From NCBI GenBank assembly GCA_018052455.1, contig JAGPNE010000003.1:53283-106431 (forward strand): a DNA stretch of 53,149 bases. Reading direction: 5' to 3'. A model generated the notes under the pieces. That model saw only the letters and a list, made by a program, of their open reading frames with translations, did no database searches and was not told the origin of the DNA. Origin of the DNA: Candidatus Fermentithermobacillaceae bacterium. Its GTDB lineage: Bacteria > Bacillota > Sulfobacillia > Fermentithermobacillales > Fermentithermobacillaceae. Made by a program: the position numbers and the translations under genes. The number at the start of each line of letters is the position of its first letter. Position 1 is the first letter of the stretch. Positions 17,277-25,480 of this stretch are shown here, one piece after another.

Positions 17277-18404
17277 CTACGCCTGGCTGCTGAAACTCTC
17301 TCCGCCGTTTTCGACGTGCCCTTCTGAGAGGCCTTTTCGCCGCTTCTCCTTTTTCGGTCGACGGGCTACTGACAAATCATCCCATTTGCCGCACTTAGAG
17401 CCCCACCTGGCGCAGAGAACGCCGTCTATGAATATTTCCTGGATCTCGCAGCTGTTTGCGCAATCCTCGCAGATAAATCCCCTGGTCACAGCCTTCAAAG
17501 AAGATATATGCTCGACCTGGCGAAATCTGGTTGGTTGCCCTGACTCATAGTACTTTTCACGGGCAAAAAGAGCTGCTCCCCATGCGCCCATGACTTTGAA
17601 GTAAGGAGGTACTGTTATTTCCTGTCTGAGCTTTTGTTGAAGAGCCCAAAGCATCCCCGAATTCGCAGCGACCCCGCCTTGGAATAACACTCTAGGCCTG
17701 ATAGGCTGCCCCCTTGCAACATTAGTGATATAGTTAGTTGCCAGTGCCAAACACAGCCCGGCAATCAAGTTTTCAATTCCAAATCCCAGCTGCTGCTTGT
17801 GAATCAAGTCAGACTCGGCAAATACGCCACAGCGGCCTGCGATTCTTGCTGGGGCCTCAGCCTTCAGTGCAAGATCCCCAAAGTCTTCTATTGAAATCCC
17901 CAGTCTGCTCGCCTGATGGTCCAAGAAAGAACCCGTTCCTGCAGCGCAGACCGTATTCATATTGAATCCTACTGGATAACCGTCTTTGAAGAAGATTATC
18001 TTTGAATCCTGACCTCCTATATCAATGACGGTGCCTACGTCAGGGTAAGCCAAAGAAGCCGCTCTTGCATGACTAGATATCTCGTTTTTGATGGTGTCTG
18101 CTCCAATAACAACAGCCGCTAGTTCCCTGCCTGAGCCTGTCGTACCTACCATTTTTATTGAATCTACAAATCCGCCGCTAAGAAGACTTCCAAACCCCGA
18201 CTGTATCGCACGAATAGGCCCGCCCTCGTTTCGACGATAATCTTCGTACACTATCTTTCCGGTCTTGTCTATGAGGACAATCTTCGTGGTTACGCTACCT
18301 ACGTCCACACCCAAGAACCGATCAGAGTCCGTCCCAGCATCGAAAGGGCTGAGCTCACGACTATTTCTATGTTCTTCACGGGTTTTCTTCATAGACAGGC
18401 TCAT
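17277..18404 (-). CDS. 2-hydroxyacyl-CoA dehydratase-type activase (BadF/BadG/HgdC)
   Basis: ASKHA-fold ATPase of 375 residues. Phosphate motif DVGSVTTKIVLID follows a 28-residue leader; further motifs are DIGGQDSK and VCAAGTGSFLDHQASRL, where the Cys and a later one (ARIAGRCGVFAESD) match the ligands of the dimer-bridging [4Fe-4S] cluster. Also seen are QGGVAAN and AWGAALFA. A Cys-rich tail (CEDCANSCEI, CARWGSKCGKWD) and a basic end follow, as in large activase-DUF2229 fusions. Activases use ATP to fire a low-potential electron into a dehydratase. ATG start seven bases after AGAGG; 37 bases downstream of the DUF2229 gene in the same operon. No dehydratase alpha/beta genes are in the window. 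Confidence 0.9.
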   Translation of the reverse strand: MSLSMKKTREEHRNSRELSPFDAGTDSDRFLGVDVGSVTTKIVLIDKTGKIVYEDYRRNEGGPIRAIQSGFGSLLSGGFVDSIKMVGTTGSGRELAAVVIGADTIKNEISSHARAASLAYPDVGTVIDIGGQDSKIIFFKDGYPVGFNMNTVCAAGTGSFLDHQASRLGISIEDFGDLALKAEAPARIAGRCGVFAESDLIHKQQLGFGIENLIAGLCLALATNYITNVARGQPIRPRVLFQGGVAANSGMLWALQQKLRQEITVPPYFKVMGAWGAALFAREKYYESGQPTRFRQVEHISSLKAVTRGFICEDCANSCEIQEIFIDGVLCARWGSKCGKWDDLSVARRPKKEKRRKGLSEGHVENGGESFSSQA

Positions 18405-18441
18405 CCAGCTGCCTCTCCCTTAATGTACACAGTGACGCTGC

Positions 18442-20700
18442 CTATAGTGCTAGCCTTAGTGAAGGCAAACTCTTGCTCCTACCATACAAGACATCACAGA
18501 AAGCTTCAAGCCTGGTCCTTAGACCAGAAACACCAGTTTGCTCCGAGATCATAAGCGACAAAATCGGTAGATCCAGATCTTCTGAGATCTCTACCAAAAC
18601 ATTCTGAGCAATGATCTCAGGCATACATGTAAACGGAAATAGATGAATCACGCCATCCATACCGGCTTTTTTTGCAAGCACTGTCTCACCTATCGATTCC
18701 TGACCGTGCCCCCCTACACCTATGGGAAGATACCTACTAGCCGCACTGACTACACGCTTGTGGCTAAGGACTGCCTTAGGACTCATAAGCAAGTGAGTTT
18801 TCACCCAATTGCTTACGTCGAGGTTTTTGTAGACTCGAATTCTCTGTTCCATAGAACCGAGCATCTTCTCGACATCTTTCGTAACAAATGGCTCATTTAT
18901 TACGTAGATCTCGCCAACAATCATGACTTTCAACGGTTCTTCGTCTGTCACAGGGATATCCATCATTTCCCGCCTATATTCTTGGAAGACTGCTTTCAGT
19001 TCACGCTTATCTACGGCGTCCTCGAATCTACGCATGAACTTATTATATATCTTGTCTCCACTACCCCTCACTCTTTCTTTGGCCCTAACTTCGCGCAGGA
19101 TGTCGTTTGCCTCATCGGCGCGGAACATTTTCTGAAGAGCCAGGACAACAGCTTCGGCAGCCAAAGACGCTTTGGGACTACCGAATATTTCTTTGACCTG
19201 CTCCAGAAGCACTTTCCCCTTTTCTTTTAGGGGAAATGGCGAGTCTATACCATAGATCCGTACCTTGTACCCGGCTCGGTTAAGGATGGTTTCCATGATC
19301 TGGGCATACCAACCCAGACGGCATTTCCCTTTACCCTGAATCATCACTACCCTCGATACCCCCTGATTAATCAAGAAACGTATCTGACCCAGAAGGGTGA
19401 CCATGGGGTAACAGATGAACTCAGGCGCCAATTCTCGTCCAAGTTCAACTATCTCGTCGGACAAGGGGCCCGCAATCTCGGCTTCTACACCCAATTTCTC
19501 AAATATAGTGCCTACAGCTATATTGAGATGGCCCATGTTCACGACACCTATAGGTCCATGTGTCGGACTAGCATCCCCCGAAGACTCAGACTCTTCATCG
19601 GGACGTCCGCTATGGATCTCGGGTACTGGCGCATTTGCTGCAAGACAGATGCACTCTTTCTGCCTTAAGACGCAAGCATCCATAAAAGCCTCCATGCGGG
19701 TTATGAGCCCAGCTTCGGCCGTATGCTCATCAACAGCCAGATAAAGAAGGGGTATGCCATATTCATCGGCTTCTTTCGCAATGTAGTTTTCAATGATCGA
19801 CAGGGGGCCGCACGAAAACGAGGTTACAAGTATTATTCTATCTACCTTGTGTGTTCTTATGAGATGCAGACATGCGCCCAAAATGTGACCCTCGATGGTC
19901 CACATTTTCTGACCCTCAAATATGGTTCCTAGAGCTTGCTTCCCGTATTCTTTCGGAACCATCTCAGGCAGAATCACAGGGCCATGTTGGGATGCATACT
20001 TTAGGATTATCTGTCCAAATATATCGTTTAGGATATATGCATGCCCCATAACTGCAGTTACAGGCTCTCCATGGCCCATGGAATCTATGTAAGGCACATC
20101 TAGAACCATGTCCGGATCACCAATGTGAACATCTGGATTCACGTCAGGTGCAATTCGGTAAACAGTCTGATCTTTGTAAAGAGCATTCATAGCTCTTACC
20201 AAAGGCACTCCGTAATGGCTCATTTGGCGCTCTGTCTCTTTCCACGAATTCCAAGCCTTATCAAGAGCCTGTTCTACTCGGGATGGATTATCGACGCCTA
20301 GTTGTCTACCTGCCTTAATCCAGGTATTCTTCCATCTGCGTGGGTTATCTCTTACATCTATGCTTGGACTTATAACTTGAGAATCCAGAAGGCCAAGCCC
20401 AGACTTAATCATTGAAGGCAGGCCCATCATTTTTGGACAACAGAAACTGTCTTCGTCCAAGGAAACAATGGTAGGAATGAAAAGCCCATCAACACCCTGC
20501 TCTATGAGGCTGGCCGCATGCGAAAAAGCAACTTTCACGGAGACACAAGGTTCGTCTGTAGGGCAGAGTCTCAAATTTTCCAAATCTCCCAAGGTAGAAG
20601 GGTGCGTTTCGATGAAATGAATTCCTAACTCATCCAGAAATGTACGGTAGAGAGGGAAAAGATAGTAGAAGCTAAGACATCTTGGCATTCCAACACGCAC
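18442..20700 (-). CDS. DUF2229/HgdB-like activase-associated protein, internally duplicated
   Basis: Large protein of 752 residues related to 2-hydroxyacyl-CoA dehydratase subunits and the C-terminal part of long activase fusions. It opens with the DUF2229 motif (VGMPRCLSFYYLFPLYRTFL) and Cys-rich CPTDEPCVSVK and FCCPKMMG. Two similar modules can be read: one ends FSCGPLSI...DEHTAEAGLITRMEAFMD (about residues 300-355), the other FTCMPEII...SEQTGVSGLRTRLEAFCD (about 690-740). Cysteines likely hold an Fe-S cluster. In many anaerobes these domains are fused to the activase; here they are separate, with the DUF2229 gene first. Reaction unknown. GTG start with a weak GGATGGTG site. The 134-base gap upstream has a TATAAT on the minus strand. 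Confidence 0.85.
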   Translation of the reverse strand: MRVGMPRCLSFYYLFPLYRTFLDELGIHFIETHPSTLGDLENLRLCPTDEPCVSVKVAFSHAASLIEQGVDGLFIPTIVSLDEDSFCCPKMMGLPSMIKSGLGLLDSQVISPSIDVRDNPRRWKNTWIKAGRQLGVDNPSRVEQALDKAWNSWKETERQMSHYGVPLVRAMNALYKDQTVYRIAPDVNPDVHIGDPDMVLDVPYIDSMGHGEPVTAVMGHAYILNDIFGQIILKYASQHGPVILPEMVPKEYGKQALGTIFEGQKMWTIEGHILGACLHLIRTHKVDRIILVTSFSCGPLSIIENYIAKEADEYGIPLLYLAVDEHTAEAGLITRMEAFMDACVLRQKECICLAANAPVPEIHSGRPDEESESSGDASPTHGPIGVVNMGHLNIAVGTIFEKLGVEAEIAGPLSDEIVELGRELAPEFICYPMVTLLGQIRFLINQGVSRVVMIQGKGKCRLGWYAQIMETILNRAGYKVRIYGIDSPFPLKEKGKVLLEQVKEIFGSPKASLAAEAVVLALQKMFRADEANDILREVRAKERVRGSGDKIYNKFMRRFEDAVDKRELKAVFQEYRREMMDIPVTDEEPLKVMIVGEIYVINEPFVTKDVEKMLGSMEQRIRVYKNLDVSNWVKTHLLMSPKAVLSHKRVVSAASRYLPIGVGGHGQESIGETVLAKKAGMDGVIHLFPFTCMPEIIAQNVLVEISEDLDLPILSLMISEQTGVSGLRTRLEAFCDVLYGRSKSLPSLRLAL

Positions 20701-20834
20701 GATTCTTAATCACCATCCTCATACCCAAGCCGTACTTACCTTTTGGAATTACAAGAGCATTACGGAAAAGGCGATAAGTTAATCTAGTGTAAGAACATTA
20801 TAAACTATCAATCTTTGATATCATACACCGAGAG

Positions 20835-21800
20835 TCAACGAACCTTTTTCACAGTGATCTTCCCGCCTCCACAGGTAACGTCTAGAACAAGCTTTGTTGA
20901 AGCGGTGGAAAAGTTGCGTGACGTCCATAAGCTGCCTTTCTTCATAAAATCGACTCCATCAAACTGAACTTGTGTGGCAAGAGGCGTTCCTGACACCGAA
21001 AGCTGAACCCCTACGTTCTCTGGCACATCCACTTCAATTCCCACTACACCGCTGGTAATATCCACTTCGGTCGATAGGCCCGTAGTCCCACAGCTCAGCT
21101 TAACATTTGCAACACCTGCAGTGAGGCTGAACTGCTCCATGTAGAAAGACCCAATGTCAAGGTCCATGTTAACTACACCAGCTACCACATCCATATTGGT
21201 AGGAAGCGAAGGGTTGAATCTCAACTTCCAAACCTGCTTACCTGCGTCTTTACCTTCAGAAACAGGGGACCTAATTGTAACATCAAGATGATGATTCTCT
21301 TTTTCCTGAGTGTAGATGTCTACGATCGGCTCATGCCTATCCCAAGACAGCTCCCCGGATATCGCTTGCTCTGGATCTTTTTCGCTCAGGGAAGGGTCTC
21401 CCTTCCCCCCGAATTCAAGGGAGGGAGCTACCAAACATACCTTCACCGTCCATAGATCTAGATCTATAGGTACCTCAACTGCCTTACTATTTTTCAAGAG
21501 TAAGGGACCATTGCCTTTTTCAATTAGCATCCCAATATGCCAATTCGGCCACAATTGTTCCTGTCTGGAAGGAATATACGAGTGAAAACCGGCAATAACA
21601 AGTATCACTATTAGGGACAGCAAGAACCATGGGATCTTTTTGTCTGGAAAAATGACTTGTACACCCAAGCCAATTAACACTATAGGCCACAGACTCAATG
21701 CACTGTTCCATACCGACCATGGCAGAACCCCAGTCGTGTTAAGCAAAAGAATTACCCCTACCAGTAAAATGACTAACCCTTTTGCCAAACGGTCAAGCAT
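20835..21800 (-). CDS. LiaF-like membrane protein
   Basis: About 321 residues. The N-terminal third has three or four membrane segments (GLVILLVGVILLLNTTGVLP, LWPIVLIGLGVQVIF, IPWFLLSLIVILVIAGF). The remainder is a soluble, beta-rich domain with repeating short strands and Gly turns, like the C-terminal domain of LiaF/VraT-type cell-envelope stress proteins. The ATG lies two bases after the PspC-protein stop, so they are translationally coupled; the longer frame to 21872 would overlap PspC. LiaF homologues restrain envelope-stress signalling. Here the partner appears to be an ECF sigma factor rather than a LiaRS two-component system (inference from context). Confidence 0.78.
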   Translation of the reverse strand: MLDRLAKGLVILLVGVILLLNTTGVLPWSVWNSALSLWPIVLIGLGVQVIFPDKKIPWFLLSLIVILVIAGFHSYIPSRQEQLWPNWHIGMLIEKGNGPLLLKNSKAVEVPIDLDLWTVKVCLVAPSLEFGGKGDPSLSEKDPEQAISGELSWDRHEPIVDIYTQEKENHHLDVTIRSPVSEGKDAGKQVWKLRFNPSLPTNMDVVAGVVNMDLDIGSFYMEQFSLTAGVANVKLSCGTTGLSTEVDITSGVVGIEVDVPENVGVQLSVSGTPLATQVQFDGVDFMKKGSLWTSRNFSTASTKLVLDVTCGGGKITVKKVR

Positions 21801-21802
21801 TC

Positions 21803-22447
21803 TCACTTGCCCCCTCTGAAAGCTGTGATTACAAACGCAATACCCAGTGCAATTATGACCACTGGCCACCACATTCTAATGTAGGTAAATGGCAATCGCC
21901 ACCACTGAGGCATGTATTTCTTCAAAAGAGCCAATATACCTAATACTATTAGAAAGTAGCCTAGGAATTCGCGGTTCTTGTTGCGAGGAGCAGTCTCTTG
22001 TTTAGGTAGAGGCGTACTTGCCGTCGGAGGTGAAGTCTGTTTCACAGGTTCTTGCTGGTACCCATGGGTGCCTTCGCCATTGTTTGCTATCGGCTCCTCG
22101 GGCCCTTCCTCACACACTCTCTGCCCAGGTATATCATCTGCCAGAATCTCCGCCGCCGTTTGCGATGTCTGCTCTGAAGATAGAACGGAAGGAGCACCTG
22201 CTTTTTCCGCCTCAGGTTTCTCATCCCTATTGCTTGGCTGACCCTGGGAGGCGCTCACGATGTAATCCGGAGCTTCCGGCATCACGATCCAGGCTATTAT
22301 ATATAGCAGGACGAGATTAGGGACCATAAATGCCAAGACAACAGTTGCCAGCCGGACTATAGTAACATCAACATCAAGATACTCTGCAAGCCCTCCACAG
22401 ACGCCCCCGATCACTCTATACTTCTTAGATCTATAGAGTTTTTTCAT
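21803..22447 (-). CDS. PspC-domain membrane protein
   Basis: 214 residues. The N-terminal PspC domain (KKLYRSKKYRVIGGVCGGLA...DVTIVRLATVVLAF, about residues 2-60) contains a membrane segment. A Pro/Glu/Ala-rich linker (about 65-150) follows, then two more membrane helices (FLIVLGILALL, WWPVVIIALGIAFVITAF) of the LiaI/LiaF type. PspC proteins sense or buffer membrane stress. The start is the ATG eight bases after GGAGG, which lies inside the end of the anti-sigma gene (17-base overlap). Third gene of the sigma operon. Confidence 0.88.
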   Translation of the reverse strand: MKKLYRSKKYRVIGGVCGGLAEYLDVDVTIVRLATVVLAFMVPNLVLLYIIAWIVMPEAPDYIVSASQGQPSNRDEKPEAEKAGAPSVLSSEQTSQTAAEILADDIPGQRVCEEGPEEPIANNGEGTHGYQQEPVKQTSPPTASTPLPKQETAPRNKNREFLGYFLIVLGILALLKKYMPQWWRLPFTYIRMWWPVVIIALGIAFVITAFRGGK

Positions 22448-23108
22448 GTTTGTATCCTCCACTTCGTGTAGAAAAAACCTTCCGTACGCATAATGCCACA
22501 ACTATGCAACTGCACAATAACAAACTGAAAACCTCACTGGGTAATGAACTGGCCAACACTCTAAGAGTCGAGATGGCATCCACCTTTAGCGCCTCTGATA
22601 TTTGCTTCAAGGTAGTCCACACTACGTTGGATTTCACCAACCCCCAGAAAGCTCCTATGTCGTCCCAACCCATGATATAAGTACCGCGACCCAGACTAAG
22701 ATAGCCGCCAAAATTCTGTTTGAAAGCAATACCAGCAATAATCACGAACATAGTAGCAACCCATCGCAGCTTGGGCAAAAATACACGCGTTCTAGATGAA
22801 GGGACCTCCTCATCAACTGGACCCAGAATAGTGGCGTTACTCGAGTCAAAACTAAATTCCCAATCAGAATTCACCTCATAGTCCACGTCTGCGATCTTCT
22901 GCATCACCAGACTGGACAATTCCCGGGGAGGCTCCTCAATGGGCACATTGAGGAATATCCTGTCAAACCTTTCTACCTCAGCAACAGCGTCCCTGCATCT
23001 TGAACACCTTTTAATATGAGACTTTACAAGTACGGCTTTGAGAACAGGCAACTGTCCGTAGCAATATTGCTCTATCTCAAAATCATCAGGACACTTGCCG
23101 TACCACAC
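22431..23108 (-). CDS. zinc-finger anti-sigma factor, membrane-bound
   Basis: 225 residues. The N-terminal anti-sigma zinc-finger motif is HxxxCxxC (SHIKRCSRC, near residue 32), typical of ZAS-type anti-sigma factors. A soluble linker is followed by membrane helices near residue 115 (VATMFVIIAGIAF) and at the C-terminus (SLLLCSCIVVALCV). It should hold the upstream ECF sigma at the membrane until a signal releases it. GTG start seven bases after GGAGG. It directly follows the sigma gene (81-base gap) and overlaps the PspC gene. Confidence 0.88.
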   Translation of the reverse strand: MWYGKCPDDFEIEQYCYGQLPVLKAVLVKSHIKRCSRCRDAVAEVERFDRIFLNVPIEEPPRELSSLVMQKIADVDYEVNSDWEFSFDSSNATILGPVDEEVPSSRTRVFLPKLRWVATMFVIIAGIAFKQNFGGYLSLGRGTYIMGWDDIGAFWGLVKSNVVWTTLKQISEALKVDAISTLRVLASSLPSEVFSLLLCSCIVVALCVRKVFSTRSGGYKHEKTL

Positions 23109-23189
23109 AATTACACCTCCCTACTCTCTTTCCCGTCACGAATACACATATTTCCTAAAAAACATCATCTGTAAAACCTTCACTGCTTA

Positions 23190-23753
23190 TTACCATGTAA
23201 AACCTTCTTGCGTGAGTATTTCCTTTAGGGCCTGTCTGCCTCTATACAACCTGTTTTTGATGACTGTCTCTTTAAGTCCGGTAATCTCTGATATTTCTTT
23301 GATCGAAAGCCCTTCAAGATGAAACAGCACAATAAGTTCTCTATATCCATCTTTCAACTGGTCTACGGCTTCTTGAATAACCCTGCCAAGTTCCTTGTCT
23401 TCGTAGGCTTTCTCCGGGCTAATCTCGCTGCTCGGAACAGTTGCTTTGACAAATTCGTTGGCATCTAGCGACTGCTCTGGCACACTTCGACCTAACTTAC
23501 GTCCCCTATCAGCACACAGATTATACGCAATCCGGTAAACCCACGGCAGAAAGGGCTTCTCTGTGTCAAACGATGAAATCCCCCGAAAAACCCTTAGAAA
23601 AACCTCTTGCGTAATGTCCATAGCATCTTCGCGGTCTCCGGTCAGCCTATATGCAAGGCTATATATGTTACGGTTATACTTTTCTACAAGCTCGGCAAAA
23701 GCTTGGTGATCACCGTTTTGGACTTTCTGAATAATGCCCTTGTCGTCGTTCAG
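23190..23753 (-). CDS. ECF RNA polymerase sigma factor with CTG start
   Basis: Group 4 sigma factor of 187 residues. Region 2 runs from the N-terminus (AFAELVEKYNRNIYSLAYRL) through DITQEVFLRVFRG and PFLPWVYRIAYNLCAD; region 4 is LKDGYRELIVLFHLEGLSIKEISEITG with the helix-turn-helix. The conserved region 2.1 lies upstream of the first ATG (23621). In that frame an in-frame stop is reached with no ATG, GTG or TTG, only two CTG codons after a perfect AGGAGG. The second CTG, eight bases away, is taken as the start. The operon is sigma, anti-sigma, PspC, LiaF-like, which points to envelope-stress control. Confidence 0.9.
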   Translation of the reverse strand: MNDDKGIIQKVQNGDHQAFAELVEKYNRNIYSLAYRLTGDREDAMDITQEVFLRVFRGISSFDTEKPFLPWVYRIAYNLCADRGRKLGRSVPEQSLDANEFVKATVPSSEISPEKAYEDKELGRVIQEAVDQLKDGYRELIVLFHLEGLSIKEISEITGLKETVIKNRLYRGRQALKEILTQEGFTW

Positions 23754-23761
23754 CAGGAAAG

Positions 23762-23767
23762 CCTCCT
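23762..23767 (-). promoter_or_regulatory. ribosome binding site for CTG start of sigma factor
   Basis: AGGAGG on the minus strand lies five and eight bases before two adjacent in-frame CTG codons. No standard start codon lies between an in-frame TAG just upstream and the ATG at 23621, which would delete region 2.1. Confidence 0.7.
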
Positions 23768-23820
23768 ATTTATCTAACCGGCTTTTCTTGTAAAGAAATA
23801 CGCCAGAAGACCTAGTAGGT

Positions 23821-23849
23821 ATCATAACTAGTGTATCTGCCATAGCCAA
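23821..23849 (-). promoter_or_regulatory. promoter of the sigma-factor operon
   Basis: TTGGCT (23844-23849), 17-bp spacer, TATGAT (23821-23826) on the minus strand; start predicted near 23814, about 60 bases before the CTG. It looks like a housekeeping sigma-A promoter; an autoregulatory ECF promoter is not obvious. Confidence 0.55.
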
Positions 23850-23894
23850 CCTACACCACATGATATCACACCAACTATACGCGATATCGTGAAT

Positions 23895-25313
23895 TCACAC
23901 CCTCACCCGCTGCCATTTTTCGCTTCTCCAGCGCAATGCCATGAGAGCGGACCTCACGGTCCAGTCAACCGCCATAGCGATCCATGCCCCTTCCAAACCC
24001 ATTCCCAGGACATTTATTAGCAGAAGCGTTAGGCCCACCCTGATCCCCCATGCACCGGCAACTGTTATCGCCAATACTGCCTTAGTGTCACCGGCACCTC
24101 TTAGAGCGCCGCTCATCACAAAGCCCACTGATTCAGGGAGCTGTATGTACGCCAAGAACCGCATAGTCATGAAGGCATATGGATACACCCTTGCGTCGTC
24201 GGTAAATATCTTCATAAAAGAAACAGGGAACATGGCGAACATCAGTCCCATAGTACCCATGATGATGGCAGCCATTTTTACACATTCAATCGCCGTGACT
24301 TTTGCTGCATGAGGTTGATCGGCTCCGAGATTCTGGCCCACCATAGTAGAGGCGGCAGTAGAAAAGCCAAATGCCGGCATGTACGATATAGATTCCGCGT
24401 TGAGACTCACCACATGGGCAGCGTAGGCAACCATTCCCAAAGAAGCTACGGTACGAGCATACAGTATGGACGCAATTGACATAACGATCCTTTCTACTGC
24501 TGCAGGAATTCCGATTGTGAGTACCCGTTTCATCAAGGAGAAATCGATCTTGAACGTCTCGCGAAATCCTCTCCACTCAAAATGAACAACGCTTTTCGGC
24601 TTGTTGGCAGCGTAAACCATGGCAATGAACGCTACACATCGCGATATGCTGGTCGCAAGGGCAGCTCCGGCCTCTTCCATCCTTGGAGCCCCCAGATTGC
24701 CCCATATTAGCACCCAGTTCAGAAACACGTTCAGTATATTGGCGACAGCGTTCACATACATCGGGGTCTGAGTATCTCCGGCGCCCCTCAGAGAACCCGA
24801 TATTATAGACGACGCTAACATGAATGGAGCTCCTGGTATTATCCATCGCAGGTACGTTATGCCACTTGAGAGCGCTTCAGTCTCAGCCCCCATGATAGAT
24901 ACGATATTCGGCGTATATATCCACCCGGGTATAGCCAATATTGCCGCCAAAATCGAACCAAACAACATTGACTGAAAGGCAACTTGTGAGGCAGTCGCTC
25001 TGTCCCCCGCTCCTATCGATCTTGCAACCAATACAGTGTTCCCTACGGCAATGCCTCCAAAGATCCCCATTGCCAACATCATCGGTTGGAAACTCAAAGA
25101 AACCCCGGCAACGACTTCGGCACCCAACCTGCCCAACATAGCCGAATCCACTATCTGAGTAAGGAGCGAGAGAATCTGTTCAATAATCACAGGCCATGCG
25201 AGCAGGAGAATAGCTCTGCGGACCTTTGCAGGAGACTCCATATCATAAGGACTCAGAATCGCTTTTGACTTGAACTCCTGCCCATTCTCCAAAGTCCTAT
25301 TGTCATCTCCCAT
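23895..25313 (-). CDS. MATE-family efflux transporter
   Basis: Twelve-helix multidrug/toxin extrusion antiporter, 472 residues, in two six-helix halves. Family motifs seen are LAWPVIIEQILSLLTQIVDS in helix 1, GAEVVAGVSLSFQP in helix 2, SGSLRGAGDTQTPMYVN in the first half, and the repeated SGALRGAGDTKAVLAIT in the second half. Members expel cationic drugs or metabolites using Na+ or H+. The C-terminus ends in a short basic tail. It has its own promoter (25420-25448) and is transcribed alone. A second, clearly related MATE gene lies at 41760-43190. Confidence 0.93.
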   Translation of the reverse strand: MGDDNRTLENGQEFKSKAILSPYDMESPAKVRRAILLLAWPVIIEQILSLLTQIVDSAMLGRLGAEVVAGVSLSFQPMMLAMGIFGGIAVGNTVLVARSIGAGDRATASQVAFQSMLFGSILAAILAIPGWIYTPNIVSIMGAETEALSSGITYLRWIIPGAPFMLASSIISGSLRGAGDTQTPMYVNAVANILNVFLNWVLIWGNLGAPRMEEAGAALATSISRCVAFIAMVYAANKPKSVVHFEWRGFRETFKIDFSLMKRVLTIGIPAAVERIVMSIASILYARTVASLGMVAYAAHVVSLNAESISYMPAFGFSTAASTMVGQNLGADQPHAAKVTAIECVKMAAIIMGTMGLMFAMFPVSFMKIFTDDARVYPYAFMTMRFLAYIQLPESVGFVMSGALRGAGDTKAVLAITVAGAWGIRVGLTLLLINVLGMGLEGAWIAMAVDWTVRSALMALRWRSEKWQRVRV

Positions 25314-25419
25314 AAGACACCCGTTCCTCTCACTTCAACCTATGTAACCGGCACGCTAGCGAACGCACTAATGGAAGCAGAGTATGCTACCCGACCGTAC
25401 TATCATCCTATCTTGTTTA

Positions 25420-25448
25420 ATTCTAGCCTCGAAATAAACATACTGCAA
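25420..25448 (-). promoter_or_regulatory. promoter of MATE gene
   Basis: TTGCAG (25443-25448), 17-bp spacer, TAGAAT (25420-25425) on the minus strand, about 105 bases before the ATG at 25313. Confidence 0.55.
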
Positions 25449-25480
25449 CGCCTGGGATTGCGTACCATATCCGCTAGTTG

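Noticed and set aside
18643..19230. 195-codon plus-strand open frame
   Set aside because: Antisense to the DUF2229 gene; no recognisable domain.
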